A stretch of DNA of 64,000 nt from Anolis sagrei (Eukaryota > Chordata > Lepidosauria > Squamata > Anolidae): positions 124,500,752 to 124,564,751 of the forward strand of contig NC_090026.1 in assembly GCF_037176765.1 (NCBI RefSeq). The letters run 5' to 3'. Numbering within the stretch: position 1 is the stretch's first letter; each line of letters starts with the position of its first letter. Positions 24,401-31,140 of the stretch are shown here, piece by piece. The notes under the pieces were generated by a model. That model saw nothing but the letters and a program-made list of their open reading frames with translations, was not told where the DNA came from and searched no databases. The position numbers were made by a program, and so were the translations under genes.

Positions 24401-25820
24401 AAATCATTCTGGACCTAGAAACACCCATAAACGTTTTCTCTCTAGGAATGCTCTAGATTCTGAAGAACAACTCAGAAATTACTCTAGGTTCTGAATGCTC
24501 TAGGTCAGTGGTTCTCAACCTTCCTAATGCCGTGACCCCTTAATACAGTCCCTCATGTTGTGGTGACCCCCAACCATAACATTGTTTTTGTTGCTATTTC
24601 ACAACAGTCATTTTACTCCTATTATAAATCATAATGTAAATATCAGATATGCAAGATGTATTTTCATTCACTGGACTAAACTGGGCACAAATACCCAATG
24701 CACCCACATGTAAATGCTAGTGGGGTTGGGGGAGGATTGATTTTGTAATTTGGGAGTTGTAGTTGCTGGGATTTATAGTTCACCTATAATCAAAAAGCAT
24801 TCTGAATTCCACCGGTGATGGATTTGAACCTAATTTGCCACACAGAACTCCCATGACCAACGGAAAACACTGGAAGGGTTTGGTGGGTATTAAACTTGAG
24901 TTTGGGAGTTGTAGTTCACCTATATCCAGAGAGCACTGTGGACTCACGCAATGGTGAATCTGGACCAAACTTGGCACAAATACTCAATATGCACAAATGT
25001 GAACACTGGTGGAGCCTGGGGAAAACCCACCTTGACTTTTGGGAGTTGTAGTTGCTGGGATTTATAGTTCATTACAATCAAAGAACATTCTGAACTCCAC
25101 CAACGATAGAATTGGCTCAACTTCCCACATGGAATCCCCATGACCATCAGAAAATACTGTGTTTTCTGATGGTCTTTGGCGACCCCTCTGACACCCCTTC
25201 ACGACCCCTTCAGGGGTCCCGACCCCCAGGTTGAGAAACACTGCTCTGGGTTCTGAAGAACAACTCAGAAGTTTACCAGAGTTACGCCTGAGGATGTAGG
25301 GATTTCTAGAAAAAGCACATTAATCAAACCTGTGAAGAATCAAGTCCACAAAAGCCAAATCCACAAACATGGAGGCCCATGTGCACTGAAAGTCTCCACT
25401 GTTACAGAAGCCTGGAATCAATTCTGGAAGAAAGTAAAACCACCAAACCTGAGTGACCAATGACGGTTCTCTCTTCAAAGGGTAGACCCACCCCTCTCGA
25501 CACTTTTCGGTAGCATTGAGGCCATATTCTACGATGGCATCGAGATCCCGTTCCACTGGAGTGAACATGAAACATTCTTCCAGGCTTCCATCGGGTTTTC
25601 TTGGGAGGGTCAAGTTCAGCCGTTCCTCTTCGGAGAGATTTGAGCCGACAGCGCTGAACCAGGTTGTCCGACAGTAATGAGGCTCTTCGGCAACCATGAA
25701 TAACTGGCCAAAGATATGAAAGGGGTGGGAAATAGACTTCAGAGTCAGCAATGCCACCAAATAATGCTGGAATCGCCCAAAACCATTGAGCGCGTTGATT
25801 ATTTCCCCAACACTCGTCAT
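6547..25820 (-). CDS. SLC22A13: SLC22-family organic ion transporter, SLC22A13 (OAT10)-like, complete 9-exon gene
   Basis: Nine exons with consensus splice borders join into one frame of 517 codons plus stop: 25449-25820, 22797-22900, 22409-22563, 19411-19579, 18637-18757, 12722-12816, 10976-11190, 8757-8865 and 6547-6760. The product fits a 12-membrane-segment MFS transporter of the SLC22 family. After TM1 comes a large extracellular loop with three N-glycosylation sequons (NLS, NLT, NAT). The MFS motif SDRFGRRP spans exons 2-3, PESPRWL is at the TM6-7 loop, ELFPTVIR is in exon 8 and PETQGKEL follows the last helix. Recalled human SLC22A13 aligns closely around GYYGLSLQVG and LAVVGK. In mammals that protein is an apical urate/nicotinate exchanger. 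OXSR1 lies upstream on the same strand, as in human. SLC22A14 is the main alternative. No frame break is seen in any exon. Confidence 0.85.
7082..8262 (+). mobile_element. Tigger-like MITE interrupted by an L2-like LINE
   Basis: The left part (7082-7170) has CTATCCCTTATCTGAAATGC. The right part (8036-8262) has CATTTATGCTCCATGTACAC and ends TCCAGATAAGGAATACTCAA. The order matches the copies at 49201 and 60358. The L2 insert lies between. Confidence 0.55.
7171..8035 (+). mobile_element. L2-like LINE 3' end
   Basis: Two adjoining frames encode [57 protein letters not shown] and [18 protein letters not shown]. Then comes the 3'UTR with TGTAAGCCGCATCGAGTCC and an ATAA-rich tail. One internal stop splits the frames near 7449. 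Confidence 0.85.
8472..8551. repeat. (TTCC)n microsatellite
   Basis: About 80 bp of uninterrupted CCTT repeats in the SLC22 intron. The Lys/Glu/Gly/Arg reading frame across it is an artefact. Confidence 0.97.
8757..8865 (-). CDS. SLC22A13: SLC22A13-like exon 8 (TM10)
   Basis: Encodes [19 protein letters not shown], then [18 protein letters not shown]. ELFPTxxR is the conserved SLC22 motif after TM10. The acceptor is TCTCCGCAG and the donor GTGAGG. Confidence 0.94.
8971..9375. mobile_element. Inverted-arm repeat with hammerhead-like motif, copy 2, with 13-bp TSD
   Basis: The left arm (GTTGTTGTAGGTTTTTCCGG) is interrupted by a CR1 end. The right arm carries CTGAGGATGCTTGCCATAGA, then the returning stem strand with GAAACGTC (9258-9296), and ends GAAAGCCTTCGACAATAC. 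The flanks are ATTCCCAACCTAG (8958-8970) and ATTCCCCACCTAG (9376-9388), a 13-bp duplication with one mismatch. Confidence 0.7.
8998..9110 (-). mobile_element. CR1 LINE 3' end inside the inverted-arm repeat
   Basis: TAGAATCATAGAATCAAAGA, then GGCCATCCAGTCCAACCCCC up to GGCCATCCAGCC. A very short 5'-truncated CR1 insert within the left arm of the surrounding element. Confidence 0.8.
9604..10260 (-). mobile_element. Older CR1 3'UTR copy
   Basis: Begins AGAATCATGGAGCTGGCGAG and runs through CR1 3'UTR phrases such as CAGTATCCCAAGTGAGGCCT on the plus strand. It is more diverged than the other CR1 ends here, so probably older. Confidence 0.6.
10392..10650 (+). mobile_element. tRNA-derived SINE (about 250 bp)
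   Basis: A-box-like AGTGGCGCAGTGGGTTAAAC and B-box GGTTCGAATCC, then a conserved body (CATGTGGGGACATGAGAGAA, GGGCGTCCCCTGGGCAACGT) and an A-rich end. The same SINE recurs at 14726, 26968, 31902, 38590 and 63795. Confidence 0.88.
10976..11190 (-). CDS. SLC22A13: SLC22A13-like exon 7 (TM7-TM9)
   Basis: Encodes [20 protein letters not shown], then [18 protein letters not shown] and a further helix. It is very close to human YYGLSLQVGDFGLDVYLTQL. The acceptor is CTTTACAG and the donor GTAAGA. The exon ends one base into the Asp codon that opens exon 8. Confidence 0.94.
11530..11697 (-). mobile_element. Bov-B LINE 3' end
   Basis: TCGTCTCCGACTCTTCGTGA and CATCTTGCCCTTGGTCGGCC are the reverse complement of the Bov-B C-terminus/3' end (frame [12 protein letters not shown]). 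5' truncated. Confidence 0.8.
11720..12158 (+). mobile_element. Inverted-arm repeat family, right half, copy 3
   Basis: Contains the family body and a motif copy, CTGAGGATGCTTGCCACAGA with return strand and GAAACGTC (12060-12097). It ends with ATAGCCCAGAAAAACCTACA. No left arm was found, so it is treated as a 5'-truncated copy. Confidence 0.6.
12236..12297. repeat. (GATA)n microsatellite
   Basis: GATG/GATA tetranucleotide array in the intron between SLC22 exons 6 and 7. Confidence 0.97.
12541..12690. mobile_element. Degraded palindromic MITE
   Basis: AATGCTATGGAATCCTGGGA at left and AAGATTCCATACCACCTAAA, GTGTCAAGCTGCATTGATT at right resemble the element at 6261-6422. It ends about 30 bp from the exon 6 donor side. 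Confidence 0.45.
12722..12816 (-). CDS. SLC22A13: SLC22A13-like exon 6 (loop to TM7)
   Basis: A short exon found by phase and homology. It reads [20 protein letters not shown], then [12 protein letters not shown]. The human counterpart is VPEKTGPSGNALDLFRHPQ followed by LRKVTLIIFCVW. The acceptor is ACCAATAG and the donor GTAAGC. The last two bases complete Trp with exon 7. The next exon upstream is about 5.8 kb away, across Helitron and LTR insertions. Confidence 0.88.
13395..14505 (+). mobile_element. Non-LTR retrotransposon 3' fragment split by a solo LTR
   Basis: The left part encodes [37 protein letters not shown] and [18 protein letters not shown] up to STLC. The right part resumes at 14372 with [20 protein letters not shown]. 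It is the same LINE family as 4336-5261, interrupted by an LTR with TSD TTGTG. Confidence 0.72.
13717..14371 (+). mobile_element. Solo LTR (fossil LTR retroelement), family A
   Basis: A TG...CA unit of 655 bp beginning TGTTGGGGTTCAGCCTG and ending GGGATGCAACA, with AATAAA near its 3' end. TSD TTGTG sits on both sides (13712-13716, 14372-14376). No internal region remains. The same family is at 45242-45951. The open frame running from the LINE into this LTR is not a gene. Confidence 0.8.
14590..15426 (+). mobile_element. L2-like LINE 3' end carrying a SINE insert
   Basis: The left part reads [20 protein letters not shown]. The right part (15011-15426) reads [20 protein letters not shown] and [16 protein letters not shown], then a 3'UTR ending in an AAAT array (15389-15426). 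The SINE interrupts the coding end. Confidence 0.75.
14726..15010 (-). mobile_element. tRNA-derived SINE inserted in the L2-like LINE
   Basis: TTTGTCGTGTCAGGAGCGAC at left; GGATTCGAACCTGCGACC (B box complement) and TTAACCCACTGCGCCACCGG (A box complement) at right. Flanking TTGCGTCTGG and TTGGGTCTGG look like a 10-bp TSD with one mismatch. Confidence 0.85.
15430..16104 (-). mobile_element. LTR fossil related to family A
   Basis: On the minus strand it begins TGTCGGGACTCAGCCTGTGC, akin to the family A start, and holds an acidic pseudo-coding stretch shared by this LTR group. The far end is not clear. No internal retroelement genes were seen. Confidence 0.55.
16518..17488 (+). mobile_element. 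Helitron-like element with GC-rich cargo and polypurine tract
   Basis: A TC-type 5' end (TCTCTATATATATAAAAC) and a 3' end with a GCCAC/GTGGC hairpin then GGGTAAAGCTAG followed by T, matching non-autonomous Helitrons. Inside are a roughly 104-bp tandem duplication of CCACGC/CATACACCA-containing GC-rich sequence (16755-16940), a CpG-rich block (16940-17070) and about 380 bp of almost pure purine (17070-17455). No Rep/helicase is present. Confidence 0.65.
17489..18371 (+). mobile_element. Second Helitron-like element, head-to-tail with the first
   Basis: Starts TATATATATAAAAATTGC directly after the CTAG of the first copy. It ends GACTGAGCCACAGCAGGGGG then ATCTAG. The body carries repeated modules such as GGGAGTTGTAGTTGCTGGGA and CCAAACTTGGCACACAGAAC, also present in the hAT element at 24506-25243 and the Helitron at 37971. 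Confidence 0.6.
18637..18757 (-). CDS. SLC22A13: SLC22A13-like exon 5 (TM6-TM7 cytoplasmic loop)
   Basis: Encodes [20 protein letters not shown], then [27 protein letters not shown] is the sugar/organic-ion transporter signature of the large cytoplasmic loop. The acceptor is TTTTTCAG and the donor GTGAAG, phase 0. Confidence 0.94.
18884..19222. mobile_element. Inverted-arm repeat with hammerhead-like motifs, copy 4, doubled tail
   Basis: The left arm has a minus-strand motif (TGACGTTTCACCCACATCTA). The right arm has a plus-strand motif around 19056-19092. The end TGACAGTGATTCTGGCCATG with GAAAGCCTTC occurs twice in tandem (19142-19181 and 19185-19222). Confidence 0.6.
19258..19392. mobile_element. 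hAT-like palindromic MITE
   Basis: CAGTGCTTCTCAAACTTTGG at left and CCAAAGTTTGAGGAGCCCTG at right, with complementary inner arms. It lies immediately outside the donor of SLC22 exon 4. Confidence 0.7.
19411..19579 (-). CDS. SLC22A13: SLC22A13-like exon 4 (TM4-TM6)
   Basis: Encodes [16 protein letters not shown], then [19 protein letters not shown] and the start of the next helix ending LLFYFW. The equivalent human stretch is [19 protein letters not shown]. The acceptor is TTTTCATAG and the donor GTGAGT. A hAT-like MITE ends about 20 bp beyond the donor. Confidence 0.93.
19685..20097 (+). mobile_element. CR1 LINE 3' fragment
   Basis: CAATCCCTATGAGGAGCAGC, CTGAACATTAGGAGGAACTT, GAGTGTGGTGGAGGCCCCTT and the terminal GAACTGGATGGCCCATGAGG with TATGATT repeats. 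A broken coding tail reads [20 protein letters not shown]. Confidence 0.88.
20270..20620. repeat. TA/CA/TG-rich microsatellite
   Basis: Alternating purine-pyrimidine sequence (ATATACACAT-type) inside the Helitron. It produces long but spurious Cys/Tyr/Val-rich frames on both strands. A similar array follows at 21861-22045. Confidence 0.95.
20625..20778 (+). mobile_element. CR1 LINE 3' end inside a microsatellite
   Basis: GTGTGGTGGAGGCTCCTTCT to GATTCTATGATTCTATGA. A 5'-truncated insertion within the ATATACAC array. Confidence 0.88.
21031..21255 (+). mobile_element. Inverted-arm repeat family fragment, copy 5
   Basis: GTGTGAATGTTGCAGTAATG, CCCACCCTGGACATTCCATA and a decayed motif copy (ATGCCTGCCATAGATGTGGG). 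Right-half remnant only. Confidence 0.55.
21250..21616. repeat. GC-rich multi-arm fold-back (two hairpins with mutually complementary loops)
   Basis: Hairpin 1 has arms 21313-21380 and 21404-21469. Hairpin 2 has arms 21470-21534 and 21558-21616. Loop 1 (TAGCACTTCCTGCAACACAG, then CTG) is the exact reverse complement of loop 2. A third arm copy is at 21250-21312. The arms combine CGCGCG, CCGGCTCCGG and TCC/GGA runs. Confidence 0.85.
22085..22346 (+). mobile_element. Short Helitron-like element, directly after the previous one
   Basis: Starts TCTATATAAATAAAAATGTA right after CTAG of the previous Helitron. Its 3' end is CAGCAATGTGTGGCAGGGGG, then TGGCTTGTAG. It sits 62 bp from the SLC22 exon 3 donor. 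Confidence 0.6.
22409..22563 (-). CDS. SLC22A13: SLC22A13-like exon 3 (TM2-TM3 loop, TM3-TM4)
   Basis: Begins with the codon split for Arg and FGRRP, completing the MFS motif DRFGRRP. It continues through two hydrophobic segments including [16 protein letters not shown]. The acceptor is TTCTCAG and the donor GTAGGA. Reading phase is kept on both sides. Confidence 0.92.
22655..22760 (+). mobile_element. Inverted-arm repeat family, 3' arm, copy 6
   Basis: CTGAGGATGCTTGCCATGGA, the returning stem and GAAACGTC (22664-22700), then ATAGCCCGGAAAAACCTACA. A truncated single arm between SLC22 exons 2 and 3. Confidence 0.65.
22797..22900 (-). CDS. SLC22A13: SLC22A13-like exon 2 (TM2)
   Basis: Encodes [16 protein letters not shown], then a hydrophobic helix ending FSPLSDR. 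The acceptor is TTTCTCCAG and the donor GTAAGG. DLVCDRK is a hallmark of the SLC22 family just before TM2. Confidence 0.92.
22950..23215 (+). mobile_element. CR1 LINE 3' fragment
   Basis: CAATGGCTTCAAACTACAGG, GTGTGGTGGAGGCTCCTTCT and the terminal TTGATTCTATGATTCTATGA. Confidence 0.9.
23471..24040 (-). mobile_element. Sauria-type SINE split by CR1
   Basis: The left part (23471-23642) starts TAAAGGTAAAGGTTTTCCCC and CATTAAGTCTAGTTGTGTCC, the Bov-B-like SINE tail. The right part (23969-24040) resumes with CCTACTGATCTACTCACATA. A minus-strand CR1 lies between. The tRNA-like head is missing. Confidence 0.75.
23643..23968 (-). mobile_element. CR1 LINE 3' fragment inserted in a SINE
   Basis: GAATCATAGAATCATAGAAT, then GTCATCCAGTCCAACCCCCT to CTCCATGGAAGCAGTAAACA. 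The SINE continues on either side. Confidence 0.88.
24506..25243. mobile_element. SPIN-like hAT non-autonomous element with 8-bp TSD
   Basis: The left end is CAGTGGTTCTCAACCTTCCT, then ATGCCGTGACCCCTTAATAC. The right end is CTTCAGGGGTCCCGACCCCC, then AGGTTGAGAAACACTG. The flanks CTCTAGGT (24498-24505) and CTCTGGGT (25244-25251) form an 8-bp TSD with one mismatch. The termini match the SPIN_NA pattern, known from horizontal transfer among tetrapods. The interior shares modules with the Helitron at 17489-18371. Confidence 0.78.
25449..25820 (-). CDS. SLC22A13: SLC22A13-like exon 1 (start codon, TM1, extracellular loop)
   Basis: Encodes residues 1-124. The ATG at 25818-25820 has an ACC before it and starts [18 protein letters not shown], which matches the family N-terminus (EIGDFGRFQ). 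An in-frame upstream ATG at 25970 would add 50 residues unlike the family, so it was not chosen. The loop holds [10 protein letters not shown] and three N-glycosylation sequons. The exon ends CAG before GTTTGG, in phase 0. One base of uncertainty remains at the donor side. Confidence 0.9.
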
Positions 25821-26351
25821 GGTCAGTCTTTGCACTCTCAAACTTGCTTTCTTTCCCTTTCTTCTGTCATTATTTGAAGGACCTTCCAAAACATCCTTCA
25901 AATAATTCCTAGAACTAATGTTTAATCCAAAAATAAACTTTGACATGGTGTGCGGTAATAATAATGGCAATCCTAGTTAACACAATCCAAGACAACTTCA
26001 ATTCTGCAACCAAGCTGTGTAACCTATTAACTGCCTGGCATTCTTCACAGAGACAAGACGATGCATTTCTTGTCGTTTTCCAAAAGCAGTGAACTTCAGC
26101 ATAACTAGAGGTAATGGATTCCTGGCACACTTTGTACGTTAATACTTAAATCTTGACAACTTGGTGCCTATTCCAAATTGCTGACTTCAAGAGAACTGGT
26201 GTAGCATCTGAGTATTGGACTATGACTCTGGAGAATGACATTTATAACCCAGGAACAAATATCGTGTTACATAGTGTAATTCTTCTTATTCCAAAAGCAA
26301 ACTATTCATGTGGAGAAAGCCTAGAAGGCTATTAACTTGGGCTAAACAAGC

Positions 26352-26682
26352 CTCCGGTGGTGCAGTGGGTTAAACCGCTGAGTTACTGAACTTGTTGACT
26401 GAAAGGTTGCAGATTAGAATCCGGGAAGCGGCGTGAGCTCCTGTTGTCAGCCCCAGCTTCTGCCAACCTAACAGTTTGAAAACATGCAAATGTGAGTAGA
26501 GCAATAGGTACAACTCTGGTGGGAAGGTAATGGCGCTCCATGCAGTCATGCTGGCCACATGACCTTGGAGGTGTCTATGGACAACGCCAGCTCTTCAGCT
26601 TAGAAATGGAGATGAGCACCAATCCCCAAAGTCGGACACAACTGGACTTAATGTCAGGGGAAAACCTTTACCTTTACCTAAA
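26352..26682 (+). mobile_element. Sauria-type SINE, near full length
   Basis: A tRNA-like head (GGTGGTGCAGTGGGTTAAAC), a conserved core (TGAAAACATGCAAATGTGAG, AGTCATGCTGGCCACATGAC) and a Bov-B-like tail (CTTAATGTCAGGGGAAAACC, then CTTTACCTTTACCT). Confidence 0.9.
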
Positions 26683-26967
26683 CAAGCTTACACATAATAT
26701 GGCACCTGTATAAGAGGAGGGGGGGGGGGAGAGAATTTATTTCTGTAATTTGCATCAAATTCAGGGTAACTTGTGTCCAGCTTCATTGCAATATATGTTT
26801 GCTGAGAACAACTTGATGTTAATTTTCTTGCGGCTAATGATCTTTTTTTTTTCATACAAAAATATTGACTTACCTTTGAAAGTCCTAATTGTGCTTTCGG
26901 ATTTTTCACAAATGTCTTGCTCTTCATATGCAGAACAAAGAAAGCATTTTAAATATATTTTGTATAA

Positions 26968-27225
26968 CTTGTCATGGGTTAACCTGTTGTGCTGGCAGGA
27001 CTGCTGATTGAAAGATCAGTGGTTAGAATCTGGGGAACAAGGTGAGTTCCCATCTGTCCGTTTCAGCTTCTCATGCAAGGACATGAGGGAAGTCTCCCAC
27101 AGGATGGTAAAACATCCGGGCGTCCCCTGGGCAAAGTCCTTGCAGACAGCCAATTCTTTCATACCAGAAACGACTTGCAGTTTCTCAAGTCACTCCTGGC
27201 ATACACACACACAAAAAAAACCCAA
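26968..27225 (+). mobile_element. tRNA-derived SINE
   Basis: TCATGGGTTAACCTGTTGTG head, GGGCGTCCCCTGGGCAAAGT body and a CACACAC/A-rich end. Same family as 10392-10650, more diverged. Confidence 0.8.
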
Positions 27226-27257
27226 GCTTATCATGCTACAAGAACACCAAGATGAGT

Positions 27258-28026
27258 GGGGTGTTTGGGATGAAAGTGGCCTCCTTTTCTGGGCTTGTGC
27301 TCTCTAGTGAATCCTGATTGCGTCCGATGTTCATGTTGATGTTCCTGAAGAAAATGGGAATTTTGATTTGGCTTTTGGGACAGGGTCTGGGGATGAGAGC
27401 CCTGTGTCGCTGCAAGAGGATTCTCAAGGCCTCGGGCTTGGGAAAAGCTTTTTGTCACAGTTCCCTGGTCAGTTATCTGAGAATGAAGTTGATTCTGAGG
27501 TATCAGGTGCAGGAGTTAATTAGAGGAGCGAGACCTTGAATAGGAAAATAAGTTTCAGTAAATAGAGACAGTCCGTGCAGCTAGACTTCAACAGAAGTTA
27601 GATAGGAAACCGAAACTGAGAAAGAATCCGTTCCTAGCAGTTTTGGAGTCAGGGAAGGGTTTATAAATGATTTGTGAGGGACGATTGCTTCAGTTGAAGC
27701 TATGTCGGATTAACGCCAAGTTCCCAGATCCAAGGTCTGCCTAGCTCTGTTTTTCGTGGGTACAAGTGCTTAGTTTCATGGATTTCCTTGACTCTTTGTT
27801 CCTGTCCTTCTTTATATGCTCTGTGTTTTTCATGGACACAAGTGTTTAGTTTCATGGATTTCCTTGACTCTTTGTTCCTGTCTTCCTTTATATCAATTGG
27901 ATGACTTTTTACTGTGGATTACTTTTTATTGCTATGGCTACATATGTTCCTAAACAAACTGCTTGCTGATTTTACCCCACTGGTGTGGTGTTTAAAGTCA
28001 GAGGTGATTCTGCTCTGGGGTACGAC
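27258..28026 (+). mobile_element. LTR fossil near the OXSR1 polyA site
   Basis: Ends CTCTGGGGTACGACA and shares the acidic pseudo-coding layout of LTR family A. It carries an internal tandem duplication of about 75 bp (around 27750-27893, repeating TAGTTTCATGGATTTCCTTG). The left border is uncertain. No internal genes remain. Confidence 0.55.
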
Positions 28027-28070
28027 ATAGGCACAACACAGAGACCATTCCCAAAGCCTTGGACAATTTT

Positions 28071-28076
28071 TTTATT
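28071..28076 (-). promoter_or_regulatory. Candidate OXSR1 polyadenylation signal
   Basis: AATAAA on the minus strand inside a run of A, followed by AATTGTCCAAGGC. It is the last clear signal before an unrelated LTR. Proximal alternatives inside the UTR were not excluded. Confidence 0.45.
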
Positions 28077-29401
28077 GATTAAAAATTAGAGAAATACATG
28101 CAGTAAAATACAAAGTCAAAGAAAAAAAAGGCTGAATATTTTACATCTTTCATTAAAATCTACAGTACACCAAAATTGTGTAGAAGTTCCTGTTATATTA
28201 ATACACCACTGTCATCCTTAAGAATATTAACTAAGTTTAAAAAAATACCAACTGATTTTTTTTTCTAGATTCAAGTTCAGAATTTACCCAAAATAAAAAC
28301 CCTCTGATCCGTAAGGGTTAAAAAAAGGTTAGAAATAATTTCTTAACAAAATAATAATAATCATCGTCATCATTGGCACTTTTGAACCTCAAGAAACAAA
28401 ATAGTTGTCTAGCACTTAATAGTATCCCAAGCCAAAATAAAAACCTCCCAAAACGTACTACCACCAAGAGACATGTGCCTAGAAATCTAATAATGAAGGT
28501 AGTTGAGGATCATTTAAAAAAATAACGAAAACAAAAACACTGGGGAAGAGCCAGCATGGATACTCTTGTCTGCTAGACCTGGGTGAGACAGAGGTGAAAG
28601 TAAATAAATAGATTCTACATAATTTCACTGGTTAAGTTTGGAGATCTACTCCAGGGATGACAACCAAGGTATCCACAGCATGCAGGCAAGAAGTGAAGTA
28701 ATACTGTACCAGAATTAAGTCTCCGTGAGTGATGACAAAGTGGGCAAATTGGATTGGGGTGGGAAGGTGCATACGCCAAGATTGAGACCCCCTCCCCAAT
28801 AGTCGGTCCAGCTATAAGCCCCCTCCCTTCCGACATCATCCCGTTAAGAGGGTGGGGCTAGAGGCAAGCTCCGCCCACTGAGTGACATAACATCACAGGC
28901 TCCCGGGGACTTCCCATTAAACCAGAAGTGGGGAAGGGGGTCAAGAAGTTGCGGTCACCGTGGAGCCTCCGTGGGCCACTTCCATCATCCACTTTGGTGG
29001 TCAGAAGCCCATCTCATAGAGTTTTCCAAGGACTTGTCATGGTTGCCCCTCCCATGACATTTTCAGGTTTAAAAAAAAAACCCACCCAGGACTTGGTGAA
29101 GTTACTTTTGGGGATTACAATTTCCAGAGTCACACAGTCAGCATTTTAATAAACCCACCCGGCTTTCACAAATTCGAAGGCTGCAAGCTGCTGCTTCATG
29201 AACCAACGAGCACAAAGATGTTTGTACTTCTTGGAAATGTGTGATGAAGCGCCACTGAACTTGCAACACACCCAACACACACAAAAGTTCAAGCAAAATG
29301 TTTTTCCCCATTCATTGTCTCATACTTCCCATCGTGGTTCTGCTAAAGCTCTTCCATCTCCCCATCTGCAGCAATTGTGCCCATGGCCTATTGGTCTATA
29401 G

Positions 29402-29570
29402 CAGGCATGGGCAAACTTGGGCCCTCCAGGTGTTTTGGTCTCCAATTCCCACAATTCCTAACAGCCTCAGGCCCTTTCCTGAGGGGAAAAGTAAGGGACC
29501 AGAGGCTGTTAGGAATTGTGGGATTTGGAGTCCAAAACACCTGGAGGGCCCAAGTTTGCCCATGCATGGT
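29402..29570. mobile_element. hAT-like palindromic MITE (CAGGCATGGGCAAACTT type)
   Basis: Left CAGGCATGGGCAAACTTGGG, right CCCAAGTTTGCCCATGCATG, with long complementary arms around AATTCCTAACAGCC. Confidence 0.8.
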
Positions 29571-29976
29571 CTACAATATTTTAGAATACATGCCCCTCTC
29601 TTTTAAAGCCACTCCCCATAAGTATTCAGGGAGAAAATTATATAAATATACTTGGTAAGATCTGGTAAGGAAGGATCCCTACCATATCTACATCCCCCCT
29701 CCCACTATTCTCCAAATCTAGAGGGTCCGTATCTGTGCACGCATTGCTTCCCACTATGACTTCTCCCTTAAATCAGGGATGTAGACTCTTAGGCTCACTT
29801 GGCTTATTGGGACTTCAATTCCCAGCCACCAAAGGTAGACACTGTTGGAATTATAGTCCCCACAAATCAATGGAAATGAAGGTTCCCAATTCCCAGTTTA
29901 AGATCTAGTGAAGAGGATGGCTTTGGGACATCATCCCTGCTTCCCCGCTGAATTCCCCCTTTTCTTAGCCTTAAAA

Positions 29977-30111
29977 CAGTGGATCCCAACCTTTGGACCT
30001 CTGGGTATTTTAGACTTCAACTTCTAGAAATCCCAACCAGCTTACCAGCTGTTGGGAACTGTGGGAGCTGAAGTCCAAAACACCTGGAGGCCCAAAGTTT
30101 GTGGACCACTG
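29977..30111. mobile_element. hAT-like MITE that seeds the tandem duplication
   Basis: CAGTGGATCCCAACCTTTGG to AAAGTTTGTGGACCACTG. Its right end is the same as that of the MITE ending at 30492, supporting recombination between MITEs. Confidence 0.75.
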
Positions 30112-30873
30112 CCTTAAACCAAGGCTTCTCAAGCCAACCACAGACCCCTACTTAAGAGTTAAGTCTGGTTAATACTGGGGCAATTTTAGAGACTTCACAC
30201 TGGAGAGAGGAAAGGGGCAACTGGAGAAAGTCTGTAATCCAAAATTCAGTGGAGCAGAAGGTTCTCAATCCCCAGTTTAAGACATAGTGAAGAGAATGAC
30301 TTTGGGAAAGACAATCCTTGCTTCCTCCCTGAACTTTCCCTTTTCTTAGCCGTAAGACAGTGATTCTCAACCTGTGGGCCTCCAAGTGTTCTGGACTTAA
30401 ACTTTCAGAAATCCCAGCAAGCATACCAGCTGTTAGGAACTGTGGGAGCTGAAGTCCAAAACACCTGGAGGCCCAAAGTTTGTGGACCACTGCCTTAAAC
30501 CAAGGCTTCTCAAGCCAACCACAGACCCCTACTTAAGAGTTAAGTCTGGTTAATACTGGGGCAATTTTAGAGACTTCACACTGGAGAGAGGAAAGGGGCA
30601 ACTGGAGAAAGTCTGTAATCCAAAATTCAGTGGAGCAGAAGGTTCTCAATCCCCAGTTTAAGACATAGTGAAGAGAATGACTTTGGGAAAGACAATCCTT
30701 GCTTCCTCCCTGAACTTTCCCTTTTCTTAGCCGTAAGACAGTGATTCTCAACCTGTGGGCCTCCAAGTGTTCTGGACTTAAACTTTCAGAAATCCCAGCA
30801 AGCATACCAGCTGTTAGGAACTGGGGGAGCTGAAGTCCAAAACAACTGGAGGCCCAAAGTTTAGGAACCACTG
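30112..30873. repeat. 381-bp tandem duplication in the OXSR1 3'UTR
   Basis: Unit 1 (30112-30492) and unit 2 (30493-30873) appear identical except for a handful of substitutions near the end of unit 2. Each unit carries about 245 bp of UTR sequence plus a hAT-like MITE (30358-30492, 30739-30873). A diverged earlier copy of the same UTR segment is at about 29870-30000. Partial echoes (GAGAGAGGAAAGGGGCAACT) are at 31260 and 31628. Confidence 0.93.
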
Positions 30874-31005
30874 CCTTAACTCAAGGTGTCTCAAGCCAAC
30901 CACAGAGCCCTACTTAAGAGTAACCTCTGGTAAACTCTGGGGCAAAAGTAATAGGAAACCTTGGCTAAAAATGATAACGGGAGGAGGAGATAACTCATGC
31001 TAGAG

Positions 31006-31140
31006 CAGTAGTTCTCAACCTGTGGGTTCCCAGGTGTTTTGGCCTATAACTCCCAGAAATCCCAGCCAGTTTACCAGCTGTTAGGATTTCTGGGAGTTGA
31101 AGGCCAAAACATCTGGGGACCCACAGATTGAGAACCACTG
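31006..31140. mobile_element. hAT-like palindromic MITE
   Basis: CAGTAGTTCTCAACCTGTGG to CAGATTGAGAACCACTG. Arms complementary through CCCAGAAATCCCAGCCAG. Confidence 0.8.

Larger units (their letters stand above)
25821..28049. other. Intergenic region between SLC22A13-like and OXSR1
   Basis: About 2.2 kb between the SLC22 start codon and the presumed OXSR1 polyA site. It holds the SLC22 5'UTR/promoter (about 25821-26340, no TATA box or CpG island recognised), a Sauria-type SINE, a shorter tRNA-derived SINE and an LTR fossil. No further gene was seen. Confidence 0.6.

Noticed and set aside
30152-30871. Two nearly identical 112-residue minus-strand frames
   Set aside because: They arise from the 381-bp tandem duplication of non-coding UTR sequence.
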